Positions 34,257 through 42,769 of a DNA stretch of 64,000 nt are shown here, one piece after another. A program made the translations under genes and the position numbers. Source of the stretch: JANMCE01 sp031410595 (GTDB lineage Bacteria > Actinomycetota > Acidimicrobiia > Acidimicrobiales > Ilumatobacteraceae). The stretch is from the NCBI GenBank assembly GCA_031410595.1, contig JANNZM010000057.1, forward strand, positions 1-64,000, given 5' to 3'. The notes beneath the pieces are model-generated. The model was not told where the DNA came from. It searched no databases and was given only the letters and a program-made list of their open reading frames with translations. Position 1 is the first letter of the stretch; every line of letters starts with the position of its first letter.

Positions 34257-35240
34257 GTGGCACTGGCCTCCCCCCTGCTCGCCCTGCCATCCATGGATGC
34301 CGACCTTGGCCGAATCGAGGCCTCGCTGCGACGCGCCGTGTCTACGACGGATGCCTATCTGACCGAACTTGCGAGCCACCTGATTGTGGCCGGAGGGAAG
34401 CGCTTACGCCCGGTTATGGCCGTTGCCGCCGCGTTGACTCAGCACGATCACGCATCCGATGACGTCATCGAGGGCGGCACATCGGTGGAATTGGTGCAGG
34501 TCGGTTCGCTGTATCACGACGATGTGATGGACGAAGCTGAGATGCGCCGCGGGGTGACCTCCGTGAATGCCCGCTGGGGCAACCATCGCGCCATTTTGTC
34601 GGGGGATTTCCTGTTGGCACGGGCCTCGGAAATCGCAGCGTCGCTTGGCGCCGAGGTGGCCGGGTTACTGGGTAATACCATCGGTCGTCTCGTGCAAGGC
34701 CAGATCGCCGAGCTGACCACGCAATACAAGATCGAACGCACAGTCGCCGAATACCTCTCCTCCATCGATGGAAAGACCGCCTCGCTTTTTTCTGCGGCAG
34801 CTCGTATAGGTGGCATCGTGGCTGGGCTGCCGCGTCCTCATATCGATGCGCTGACGGTATGTGGTCAGGCCTACGGCATGGTGTTCCAGATTGTGGATGA
34901 CATCCTCGACCTCACCAAGACCGAAGCCGAGTTGGGCAAGCCCGCCGGCCACGACATAGTCGAAGGCGTCTTCACGCTGCCCGTTATTCACACCATGACT
35001 CAGGGCGGAGCGATTGGCGACGAACTGTCTACCTTGCTGTCGTCGCCCGTCGATGCGACCGGGCTCGGGCGGGCGCTCACCCTGGTGCGCTCTAACGGTG
35101 GCCTTGCTCACGCGGCCAAAGTTGCCCGCGAATACGCCACAGTGGCGGCCGAGGCCATGGCGCCGTACCGAGGCACGGCCGCAGGTCGAGCGCTGGCTGA
35201 CTCCAGTCACGCGTTGATCGACAGCGTTGTCACCAGCTAA
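34257..35240 (+). CDS. Polyprenyl (heptaprenyl/octaprenyl-type) diphosphate synthase
   Basis: Elongates allylic diphosphates with isopentenyl diphosphate to make the side chain of menaquinone or a similar lipid. The 327-residue trans-prenyltransferase has 'GGKRLRP' for substrate binding, the first aspartate-rich motif 'LYHDDVMDEAEMRRG', 'GDFLLARA', and the second 'QIVDDILDL'. The start is GTG at 34257 with a weak ribosome-binding site. Chain length cannot be read with confidence. No menaquinone genes adjoin it here. Confidence 0.92.
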   Translation: MALASPLLALPSMDADLGRIEASLRRAVSTTDAYLTELASHLIVAGGKRLRPVMAVAAALTQHDHASDDVIEGGTSVELVQVGSLYHDDVMDEAEMRRGVTSVNARWGNHRAILSGDFLLARASEIAASLGAEVAGLLGNTIGRLVQGQIAELTTQYKIERTVAEYLSSIDGKTASLFSAAARIGGIVAGLPRPHIDALTVCGQAYGMVFQIVDDILDLTKTEAELGKPAGHDIVEGVFTLPVIHTMTQGGAIGDELSTLLSSPVDATGLGRALTLVRSNGGLAHAAKVAREYATVAAEAMAPYRGTAAGRALADSSHALIDSVVTS

Positions 35241-35347
35241 CACAGCGCTCCTTCTGGTTCTCTTCCATCCGCCTCTTGTTCGTCTTTTTGGCGATAAGCA
35301 ATCGTTAAGGCGCGCTACTCGCCGACACATGGGCCGATTGACTCCCC

Positions 35348-37069
35348 ATGGCGGTTCGGAGAGTGCATGTCGCGTCCATTTTTGGCACCCTTGGTTTGAT
35401 CTTCGCGGGTGGCCTCATCAGTCAACGTCACCAGGCGGAGGCCGCGCCCGCGGTGCATCTCGCATCGTTCCCCGTTGACGGCGCGTGTAGCTACATCGAC
35501 AGTTGGATGGCCGATCGCGGCGTGAGCTCGACAGGCGTGAAGCTCTACCACGAAGGCGTCGACATCATCGCCGCGTCCGGCGTACCGATTCGAGCAGTCG
35601 TTGACGGGACCGTTACCCGCATCAGTACATCGACACGCGGCGGCAACCAACTCTATTTGGAACAGGCCGACGGCTCGTACTACTTCCATGCGCACATCAG
35701 TCGGTACGCCGACGGACTCGTGCAGGGCCAGAAAGTCACCGCTGGCCAGGTCATCGCATACGTCGGGCAGACCGGTGATGCGCAGTACTCGGTCGCCCAC
35801 CTGCACTTCGAGGTGCATCCCGCGTGGAACGCCAAGAAGCCGATCAACCCATTCCCCGTCATTGGCGAGCTTCCAGGCTGCGGTCGGGCCGGGACCGGCG
35901 CATTGGCGGAGCTGCCTGATTCGGTGACGGAGAACTACTCGGGCACCACGGCAAACGCGGCCGGAACCGGAGGGGTGGTTGCTGCTGCCACACCTGCTGA
36001 TACGCCCAGTAAATCGTCCAACGGTTTTGACGGGCTAGGTGCGGTCCAACCGAAGCGCCTTGCTGATTCGCGCCAGTCATTTTCACTTACGACGTTCACG
36101 CCCGGAACCGTGAACTACCTGACGATCGCTGGTCACGGTGGCGTTCCCGCCAACGCGACGGCGGTCATGGTGAATATGACGGTGACGAACCCAGCAGGCG
36201 CCGGTTGGCTGCGGGCGTGGCCCTGCGGTCAGACGATTCCCGACACATCGGCCGTGAACTATGCCAACGGTCAAACAGTCGCCAACGGTGCCCTATTACA
36301 GCTCGGCACCGGCGGCAAGTTGTGCTTCCAAGCAACGACCGGCCTCGACCTCATCGTTGACGTGATGGGCTGGCAGGGCAACGGCGGATCGCTTGGATTC
36401 GTGGCGACTGGCCAGCAGCGTCTGTTCGACAGCCGAAACGGTGCACCGGTGGACGGAGCCTCGGTCGTGCGGGTGAAGATTCCGGGGTCGTCTCCGAAAG
36501 CAGCAACGCTGAACATCACCGCAGTCTCTCCTGCCGCGGCGGGACACCTCACCGTGTGGCCGTGCGACGCGTCGCATCCGGTGACTTCTACGCTGAACTT
36601 CAGCGATGGCGAAGTGATCGCCAACGCAGTGACAGTCGGAGTTTCGGCATCGGGCGAAGTGTGTATGGATGCCTCGACGTCGTCGCACCTCATCGTTGAT
36701 CTTTCGGGCGTGTGGTCGGAGAAGGCTGGGGCCCGTCCGACGTCCGTGGCGCCCTCAAGGCTGCTCGATTCCCGCGGTAGCAAACCGGCCGCCGGCTTCG
36801 TGCAAAAGGTCCAAGTCACCGGACGCGCTGCGGTGCCTTCGGCCGCAACGGCCGCACAGGTGAACATCACGGTCACCGATCCGCACGGCGCAGGCTTCGT
36901 GACGGCATGGCCGTGCGGTCAGGGGCAACCGAACGTCTCGAACGTGAACTACGCCAATGGCGAAACCGTCGCCAATTCGGCCACGGTGCCGCTCGGTGGC
37001 GGGCAACTCTGTGTTGCCGCATCGAGTCCTGCCGACCTCATCATCGACGTTACCGGCTACCTGAAGTAA
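35348..37069 (+). CDS. Secreted M23 (LytM) peptidase with three C-terminal surface repeats
   Basis: A 573-residue exported protein: an N-terminal signal or anchor (about 8-33), an M23 domain (about 40-165) with zinc ligands in 'YHEGVDI' (His68, Asp72) and 'HLHFEVHP' (His151, His153), a Pro/Thr/Ser linker, then three repeats of about 115 residues (about 228-345, 346-458 and 459-573). The repeats share the landmarks of those in the CAP protein at 29811-31391: DSR near the start, 'AWPCGQ', 'VNYANGQTVAN' and 'LIVDVMGW'-type ends. M23 enzymes cut peptidoglycan cross-bridges. All zinc ligands are present, so it is likely active. A terminator follows. Confidence 0.88.
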   Translation: MAVRRVHVASIFGTLGLIFAGGLISQRHQAEAAPAVHLASFPVDGACSYIDSWMADRGVSSTGVKLYHEGVDIIAASGVPIRAVVDGTVTRISTSTRGGNQLYLEQADGSYYFHAHISRYADGLVQGQKVTAGQVIAYVGQTGDAQYSVAHLHFEVHPAWNAKKPINPFPVIGELPGCGRAGTGALAELPDSVTENYSGTTANAAGTGGVVAAATPADTPSKSSNGFDGLGAVQPKRLADSRQSFSLTTFTPGTVNYLTIAGHGGVPANATAVMVNMTVTNPAGAGWLRAWPCGQTIPDTSAVNYANGQTVANGALLQLGTGGKLCFQATTGLDLIVDVMGWQGNGGSLGFVATGQQRLFDSRNGAPVDGASVVRVKIPGSSPKAATLNITAVSPAAAGHLTVWPCDASHPVTSTLNFSDGEVIANAVTVGVSASGEVCMDASTSSHLIVDLSGVWSEKAGARPTSVAPSRLLDSRGSKPAAGFVQKVQVTGRAAVPSAATAAQVNITVTDPHGAGFVTAWPCGQGQPNVSNVNYANGETVANSATVPLGGGQLCVAASSPADLIIDVTGYLK

Positions 37070-37077
37070 CGCCTGAA

Positions 37078-37100
37078 GCTGACAAATCGGGTCGGCTTTT
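37078..37100 (+). terminator. Terminator downstream of the M23 gene
   Basis: GCTGAC at 37078-37083 pairs with GTCGGC at 37091-37096 (one G-U pair) around a 7-base loop, followed directly by TTTT. It lies nine bases after the stop codon. Confidence 0.55.
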
Positions 37101-37161
37101 GCGGGATTTCAGTTCAGGAGCGGGCAGCCGCATTCGAGCCGGCGTGGCATAGCCTCAAGGG

Positions 37162-38865
37162 ATGATCCCTGCTGATAGCCCGATACTGCAACGCATTCGC
37201 GAATCGGTCATCGGCGACGATCAGGTCATGCCGGGGCCGTTCGGCCCGCACCGCGTCACCTACGCCGACTACACCGCAAGCGGCCGGTCGCTTTCGTTTC
37301 TTGAGGACTTCGTTCGGGAGGAAGTACTTCCTCGCTATGCCAACACGCACACCGAATCCTCCGGTACTGGTTTGCAAACCACACGTCTTCGTGAGGATGC
37401 CCGTCGCATCATCCATGAGGCGGTTGGCGGTGATGACGACACGTGCGTGATCTTCTGCGGGTCGGGCGCGACCGGTGCCATCAACAAGTTGGTCGGCATC
37501 ATGAATCTGCGCATCCCGGCCGACCTCGACGATCGTTTCCATCTTTCGGCCCACATTCCGGCCGACCAGCGGCCGGTGGTTTTCGTCGGCCCCTTTGAGC
37601 ATCACTCCAACGAAATCCCATGGCGCGAAACCATCGCCGATGTCGTGGTGATTCCTGAGGACGCCGACGGTCATATCGACCTCTGTCGTCTCGAAGCCGA
37701 GCTCGTTCGATACGTCGATCGGCCACTGAAAATCGGTTCTTTTTCGGCTGCCTCGAACGTCACCGGCATCATCTCAAACACCTGTGACATTGCCGATCTG
37801 CTGCACCGCCACGGAGCGCTCTCGTTCTGGGATTTCGCCGCCGCCGGGCCCTACGTCGACATCGAGATGTACCCGACGTGCGCCGATCATCCTTTGGCCC
37901 ACAAGGATGCCGTGTTCATCAGCCCGCACAAGTTTGTGGGTGGACCGGGCACCCCGGGCGTGCTACTGGTACGCCGGGAACTACTCACCAATCGGGTACC
38001 CGACGTGGTCGGCGGCGGCACCGTTGCGTATGTGAATCCGCTCGAACATCGCTACCTCGATGACCCCGTGCACCGCGAGGAAGGTGGCACGCCCGCCATC
38101 ATCGAATCGATCCGCGCCGGGCTTGTCTTCCAACTCAAAGAGGCCGTTGGTGTGGCTACGATTCGCGAGCACGAGGAGTCGTTCTGGCATCGTGCGGTTG
38201 AGGCGTGGTCGGCCAACCCGGCCATACAGATCCTGGGCAAGACCACGGCTGATCGTCTGTCGATTCTGTCGTTCGTCGTGCGTCGCCCGGGTGGCAAGTA
38301 CCTCCACCACAATTACGTGGTCGCACTGCTGAGTGACCTTTTCGGCATCCAGTCGCGCGGCGGTTGCTCCTGCGCCGGACCATACGGTCATCGACTGCTC
38401 GGTATCGACCTCGATCGGTCGCACGCCTTCGAGCATGAGATCGCGCTTGGCTGCGCAGGAATTAAACCGGGATGGACGCGCGTTAGCTTCAACTACTTCA
38501 TCTCCGAAGCCGTGTTCGAGTACCTGGTCGCGGCCGTCGACATGGTGGCCACTCATGGCTGGAAGCTGTTGCCCGAGTACCACTTCGACCCGACGAGTGG
38601 CCTGTGGAAGCACCGCGCCGGAGCCGTCGAACCGCCACTGAGGTTGTCGCAGGTCTCCTACGACGCCGCCACCGGCGACATGGTGCGCCCGCCAGTCGAT
38701 CGTGAGCGAGCGCCCGAGTCAGCCCTCGTCGGATACCTCGACGCTGCCCAAGCGCTGTTCGCCGCGACCCCTGCCTGGTGTCTCGACGACTGCCCGCTAC
38801 TCGAAATGTCCGAAGACTTCGAACACCTCCGCTGGTTCGACCTCCCCGCTGCTTCCCTCGTCTGA
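37162..38865 (+). CDS. PLP-dependent aminotransferase class V / cysteine desulfurase-like protein
   Basis: A 567-residue protein with a class V aminotransferase core. 'HTESSGTGLQTTRLREDA' lies near the N-terminus, 'FCGSGATGAINKL' is the PLP phosphate region, 'GPFEHHSNEIPWRE' supplies the ring-stacking His, and 'SPHKFVGGPGTPG' holds the Schiff-base lysine (Lys257). A Cys-rich 'SRGGCSCAGPYGHRLLG' near residue 400 matches group II desulfurase-like proteins. It is about 150 residues longer than SufS, with a C-terminal extension. No suf or isc genes adjoin it, so the substrate is not known; selenocysteine lyase or desulfurase activity are both possible. Confidence 0.85.
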   Translation: MIPADSPILQRIRESVIGDDQVMPGPFGPHRVTYADYTASGRSLSFLEDFVREEVLPRYANTHTESSGTGLQTTRLREDARRIIHEAVGGDDDTCVIFCGSGATGAINKLVGIMNLRIPADLDDRFHLSAHIPADQRPVVFVGPFEHHSNEIPWRETIADVVVIPEDADGHIDLCRLEAELVRYVDRPLKIGSFSAASNVTGIISNTCDIADLLHRHGALSFWDFAAAGPYVDIEMYPTCADHPLAHKDAVFISPHKFVGGPGTPGVLLVRRELLTNRVPDVVGGGTVAYVNPLEHRYLDDPVHREEGGTPAIIESIRAGLVFQLKEAVGVATIREHEESFWHRAVEAWSANPAIQILGKTTADRLSILSFVVRRPGGKYLHHNYVVALLSDLFGIQSRGGCSCAGPYGHRLLGIDLDRSHAFEHEIALGCAGIKPGWTRVSFNYFISEAVFEYLVAAVDMVATHGWKLLPEYHFDPTSGLWKHRAGAVEPPLRLSQVSYDAATGDMVRPPVDRERAPESALVGYLDAAQALFAATPAWCLDDCPLLEMSEDFEHLRWFDLPAASLV

Positions 38866-38882
38866 ACTCAAGCGACTCGGTC

Positions 38883-39218
38883 ATGTCGGTGGCGTGGTCA
38901 TGCAAGTACCAGACGTGGACGAACCATTGCTGGTCGGTCTTGGCTGAGCGGGTTTGGCGATACGACTACATCGATATTGCCGAAGTCCGAGGCAGTCTCA
39001 CGCCACGACCACTTGTCCCACTATCGATCAGTGCCCCGCTGCACCGACAGCCTGGAGCACTCCTGTTTACGTTGGCTGATTCAGGAGCGGAGTACTCGCT
39101 TGCGGACTGGTCACTCGCCGACGAGATCGGGGTTGATCCAACAGCGAAGTCCGACGATGTGGTCCGAATGAAGATCGGGGAAGCACCGTTGACGTTCATC
39201 TCTGCCGCGTCGAGCTGA
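38883..39218 (+). CDS. Hypothetical protein, doubtful
   Basis: A possible 111-residue product from the ATG at 38883. The C-terminal half ('FTLADSGAEYSLADWSLADE') has protein-like composition, but there is no convincing ribosome-binding site, and the first 30 residues are rich in Trp, Cys and Ser, as expected of a non-coding frame. A second small frame follows at 39221-39334 (37 codons, ending 'WPAHGFGAVLEL'). Both may be pieces of one decayed gene. Confidence 0.25.
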   Translation: MSVAWSCKYQTWTNHCWSVLAERVWRYDYIDIAEVRGSLTPRPLVPLSISAPLHRQPGALLFTLADSGAEYSLADWSLADEIGVDPTAKSDDVVRMKIGEAPLTFISAASS

Positions 39219-39334
39219 CGATGTATCGGGCGCCCGGACTCGACGATCCGAGCGACACACGGTCGTGGTACGCAGACATCGGTTTCGTGCAGAACTGGCC
39301 CGCGCACGGATTCGGAGCAGTCCTCGAGCTGTGA

Positions 39335-39397
39335 GCGTAAGCCTTCCTGCGGTTTCGAGCAACCGGGTTCCGGCCGGCACCTACGGTGTGCGAGACG
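39335..39397. other. Tail of the gene-poor stretch 38866-39397
   Basis: The 530 bases between the aminotransferase gene and the phosphatase-like gene contain only the doubtful frames described at 38883-39218 and 39221-39334. I see no tRNA, terminator-grade hairpin or repeat in it. Confidence 0.4.
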
Positions 39398-39913
39398 TTA
39401 GGCGGGGCGGAGGGCGGCGGCGACGCCGATGAGGCTGCGGCCGAAGGGGTCGAGCTGGCGAGACAGGATGGTTTCGATGGTGGTGGTGCACTTCGGCTCG
39501 TCGGTCACCAGCTTGGCCCAGCGGATGTAGCCACCCATCACGCCGGCAACCTTGTCGCCAACTTCTTCGCTGTGCACGATGAGTTTCGTGCCGTTGCGCA
39601 GCATCTGGTTCATCTCAGGGTAAAGATGGCCGAGTGACACAAGCGCGTCATCGGTCTGGCTGAACGGGCGGTGGATGTAGGGAACACCCAGTTCTTCGTA
39701 GTTGTGGAGGTTGTGGGGTGCGGCGATGAGCGACACGATACAACCGAAGCCTTGCTCACGAATCCAGATGATCTCTTCTTGACGTCGGACCCGGCGGTGG
39801 TTGCTGCCGTACCCACCCGGCCGTTCGCAAACGGCGAGTTGGTCTTTAATGATCCAGCTGAAGTTTCTCGGTTGGATACCCTGGGCCCACTTGCCCTTAG
39901 TTCGTGGAGCCAT
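39398..39913 (-). CDS. Dual-specificity-phosphatase-like protein lacking the catalytic cysteine
   Basis: A 171-residue protein with the layout of a small tyrosine/dual-specificity phosphatase: 'WIIKDQLAVCERPGG', 'EEIIWIREQGFGCIVSLI', 'GVPYIHRPF', then the would-be P-loop 'LIVHSEEVGDKVAGVMGGYI'. Active enzymes have HCxxGxxR[ST] there; this one has His-Ser-Glu-Glu-Val-Gly-Asp-Lys, with Ser replacing Cys and no Arg. It may be a pseudophosphatase that binds phosphorylated ligands, or a different fold-mate. The ATG at 39911-39913 is used. It lies downstream of a TetR-like reading frame on the same strand. Confidence 0.55.
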   Translation of the reverse strand: MAPRTKGKWAQGIQPRNFSWIIKDQLAVCERPGGYGSNHRRVRRQEEIIWIREQGFGCIVSLIAAPHNLHNYEELGVPYIHRPFSQTDDALVSLGHLYPEMNQMLRNGTKLIVHSEEVGDKVAGVMGGYIRWAKLVTDEPKCTTTIETILSRQLDPFGRSLIGVAAALRPA

Positions 39914-39996
39914 AACAGGGCTATCGTACCGGGTACCGAGCCGACCGTTTCAGGAATCGACCCATTTTCGTGGTCTTTTTTGAGATTTCTTGACAG

Positions 39997-40476
39997 TCAA
40001 CCCAACTTCTTGCCGCCTCGCCTGACGGATCGGCGGGCGAGTTCCCTGGCGGCTGATGTGTAGCGCTGACGCTGCGCTGCGTCAGCGCGCATCGCATCTA
40101 CGAGCAGGCCTGCAAACCGTGGAGCAGAAATCCGGCCGATGGCCGGGTCATTCGGATCGAACACGCCCGACGTGGCCCCGTCGGCGAGAACGCGCTCAAG
40201 TATCGATCGAGCACCGGCGAGGACGTCGTCTTCGCTGAAACCGGCTTCATGGAACAGGAGATGATGCAGCGCCTGATTGACGACGGAGAATTCGAAGAGA
40301 CCATCAACAAACCGGTCGAGCCTGACAACGGGCGTCCGTTCCAACTGGCGAACCCGGCCGTGAACCGATCGTTGTTGACCCGCAGCAAATTCGTGGATGT
40401 GCGAGTGGAACTGATCGAGGCGTCGGTCTGGCTCGGGAGTGATGTACCCGACGTTCTCGGCTTTCTCCACGAGCAC
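39997..40476 (-). CDS. TetR-like C-terminal domain, start and N-terminus uncertain
   Basis: The last 100 codons ('NQALHHLLFHEAGFSEDDV' followed by 'ILERVLADGATSGVFDPNDP') look like the ligand-binding half of a TetR-family regulator. I cannot find the helix-turn-helix in any minus-strand frame upstream. The frame stays open to 40782 but becomes Arg-rich and then overlaps the lysW-like gene. I set a provisional start at the GTG at 40474-40476. The gene may be 5'-truncated or frameshifted. A competing plus-strand frame at 40249-40626 also looks reasonable in composition. Confidence 0.35.
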   Translation of the reverse strand: MLVEKAENVGYITPEPDRRLDQFHSHIHEFAAGQQRSVHGRVRQLERTPVVRLDRFVDGLFEFSVVNQALHHLLFHEAGFSEDDVLAGARSILERVLADGATSGVFDPNDPAIGRISAPRFAGLLVDAMRADAAQRQRYTSAARELARRSVRRGGKKLG

Positions 40477-40716
40477 CTCGCGTCGGCGTTGCCGGACCCG
40501 GCGACGACCGACCGAGTTCTGGCAGCAGCCGCCCCTCTGCTGGAACCGCACGTCGGCGAGGACGGCGTTCGCGTTCGCGCTACGGCCTTGCTGTGTACCG
40601 GAAAAAAGGAGGAGTCGATCCGATGAAACCGAATCCGTCACGGCGTGAACCCGGTGAGCTAGGCGCCTTGTTTCCCAGTAGGATTCGTTGCAGCAGGCAA
40701 TGATCGAGAGGTGGCC

Positions 40717-40887
40717 GTGAACACTGCCGAATGCCCCGAATGCGGCGGGACGATCACGTTCAAGACGGCCCCACTCCTTCACGAGTTGGTGCGCTGTGGC
40801 GACTGTGGCGCTGAGCTCGAAGTCACCGCCCTTGACCCCGAGGTGCTCGCTCTTGCACCGACCGAGGAAGAGGACTGGGGCGAGTAG
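40717..40887 (+). CDS. lysW: LysW-type amino-group carrier protein
   Basis: A 56-residue acidic protein with a four-cysteine zinc site, 'CPECGGTI' and 'CGDCGAELEV', and the terminal sequence 'EDWGE'. That ending, with the last Glu free, is the hallmark of LysW: its terminal glutamate gamma-carboxylate is ligated to alpha-aminoadipate or glutamate, protecting the amino group during lysine, ornithine or secondary-metabolite synthesis. No ligase (LysX/ArgX), LysZ, LysY, LysJ or LysK gene is in the window, so partners must be elsewhere. The start is GTG at 40717 after GAGAGG; a GTG two codons earlier is possible. It is convergent with ftsH, five bases apart. Confidence 0.85.
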   Translation: MNTAECPECGGTITFKTAPLLHELVRCGDCGAELEVTALDPEVLALAPTEEEDWGE

Positions 40888-40892
40888 CGCTC

Positions 40893-42671
40893 TTACCGAG
40901 GCCCGCAGATTGCGAGCAGTTCGTCGCCCGTGAGCGACTCCCGCTCGATAAGTGTTTCGGCCACGCTGTTCAGCGTGTCGCGCCGGTCAGTGAGAATCTG
41001 CGTGGCCCGGGTGCGAGCCCGTTCCAGCAGGACTCGAACTTCGGCATCGACCGCCTGCGCCGTGGCCTCGCTGTGTTCCTGCGGTGCACCAAACTCTGGC
41101 TCAATCTGGCCGATTTGGATGAGGCCGATCTTGTCGCTCATGCCGAACTGGGTGACCATCAACCGGGCGATGCGGGTGGCTTGCTCGATGTCGTTCTGCG
41201 CGCCGGTGGTCGGTTCGCCGAATACCAGCACCTCAGCACACAGCCCACCGAACATCATCGCCAGTCGGTCCTCCAACTCGCTGCGCCGCTGGGTAAACCG
41301 CTCGTCCTCCGGCAACGTAATCGTGACGCCGAGGGCCTGGCCCCGAGCGACGATGGAAACCTTATGGATCGGGTCGCCGCTCTTGGTGCTGATGCCAACC
41401 AGCGCGTGTCCGGCCTCATGAAATGCGGTGATGCGCTTCTCATCCTCGCTGAGAATGCGGCCCTTCTTCTCTGGCCCGGCGAGCACTCGGTCGATGGCTG
41501 AGTCGACATCGGCCGATGTGATCGTCGTCTCGCTCCGACGAGCGGTGAAGATTGCAGCCTCGTTCAGCACGTTGGCTAGGTCGGCGCCGGTGAATCCTGG
41601 GGTGCGCTTGGCAATGGTTTGTAGGTCGATGTCGCTGGCGAACGGCTTGCCCTTGGCGTGCACGTTCAGGATGGCCAGGCGGCCGCGCAGATCGGGCTTG
41701 TCGAGCGTTATCTGCCGATCGAAACGCCCGGGCCGAAGCAGCGCCCGATCGAGAATATCGACCCGGTTCGTGCCTGCCATCACGATGATGCCGGTGTTGT
41801 TCTCGAAGCCATCCATCTCGACCAGAAGTTGGTTCAGTGTCTGCTCGCGCTCGTCGTTGGCGCCGGCCAGACCTTGACCGCGCTGACGACCGACCGCGTC
41901 GATCTCGTCAACGAAGATAATTGCAGGTGCAACAGCTTTCGCTTGCGTGAAGAGGTCGCGTACGCGTGCCGAGCCGACCCCGACGAACATCTCGACAAAG
42001 TCTGATCCGCTGATGGAGAAGAACGGTACGCCCGACTCACCGGCCACCGCTCGGGCCAACAGCGTCTTGCCAGTACCGGGAGGGCCGGCCAAAAGCACGC
42101 CTCGAGGGATGCGAGCGCCGACGGCTTGGAAGCGGGCGGGTTCTTTGAGGAACTCGCGGATCTCGGTCAGCTCCTCGACCGCCTCATCAATGCCGGCCAC
42201 ATCGGCAAACGTGACGGTAGGGCCGCCCACGACGAAGCGCTTGGCTTTCGATCGGCCGAGCTGCATGACCCCCTTGCCGCCCGGACCCTTCATCAGGAAC
42301 CAGACCAGGACACCGAGCACGAGCATGGTCGGCAGGAAGTTGTAGAGCAACACCGTCAGCGTCGATGTGGGCTGCGGATCGGTCTCGAACGCCACTTTGG
42401 CGTCAAGGATCTTCGTCGTGAGTTCCCCGGCATAGCGATCGGGGAAGTTGGCCTTGTACTTCGTACCGTCCACCAAGGTGCCCGTGACCTGGTGATTCCG
42501 GTCACCCAGCTTGGCCGTCTTGATGCCACCATCGTGCAGCTTGGTCTCAAAAGCTCCGAGGGAGAGCTTGTTCACGTTGTCGGACGAGCGCGTCGCAAAG
42601 AACGTGCTGACTGCCAACACCAGCACCGCCAACAAAACAAACCCACGAGGAGACCGAAGGATTTTCTTCAT
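40893..42671 (-). CDS. ftsH: ATP-dependent membrane zinc protease FtsH
   Basis: A 592-residue membrane AAA protease that degrades misfolded membrane proteins and short-lived regulators. Two membrane helices (about 11-28 and 105-127) flank a short external domain, then come the AAA module (Walker A 'GPPGTGKT', 'IIFVDEIDAVGRQRGQG', arginine fingers 'RPGRFDRQI') and the peptidase domain with zinc motif 'HEAGH'. It ends soon after the peptidase domain, without a long acidic tail. The 3' end is convergent with the lysW-type gene. Possibly one of several FtsH copies in the genome. Confidence 0.96.
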   Translation of the reverse strand: MKKILRSPRGFVLLAVLVLAVSTFFATRSSDNVNKLSLGAFETKLHDGGIKTAKLGDRNHQVTGTLVDGTKYKANFPDRYAGELTTKILDAKVAFETDPQPTSTLTVLLYNFLPTMLVLGVLVWFLMKGPGGKGVMQLGRSKAKRFVVGGPTVTFADVAGIDEAVEELTEIREFLKEPARFQAVGARIPRGVLLAGPPGTGKTLLARAVAGESGVPFFSISGSDFVEMFVGVGSARVRDLFTQAKAVAPAIIFVDEIDAVGRQRGQGLAGANDEREQTLNQLLVEMDGFENNTGIIVMAGTNRVDILDRALLRPGRFDRQITLDKPDLRGRLAILNVHAKGKPFASDIDLQTIAKRTPGFTGADLANVLNEAAIFTARRSETTITSADVDSAIDRVLAGPEKKGRILSEDEKRITAFHEAGHALVGISTKSGDPIHKVSIVARGQALGVTITLPEDERFTQRRSELEDRLAMMFGGLCAEVLVFGEPTTGAQNDIEQATRIARLMVTQFGMSDKIGLIQIGQIEPEFGAPQEHSEATAQAVDAEVRVLLERARTRATQILTDRRDTLNSVAETLIERESLTGDELLAICGPR

Positions 42672-42769
42672 CTGCCGAAGAGGCTATAACCCTCGGGCGA
42701 AACACGGGTTGGCGAACGGTTTGGTTCGTCCTGCTCAGCCGACGGTTCGTTCACTCCGCCGTCGGTGCC

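Noticed and set aside
35241..35347. Possible c-di-AMP (ydaO-type) riboswitch before the M23 peptidase, suggested by the disA gene nearby
   Set aside because: The gap is only about 107 bases, and I find none of the conserved core of that riboswitch.
40717..40887. Reading the small zinc-ribbon protein as a generic transcription-factor zinc ribbon
   Set aside because: The exact EDWGE C-terminus and the acidic body fit LysW much better than an S-II/TFIIB-type ribbon.
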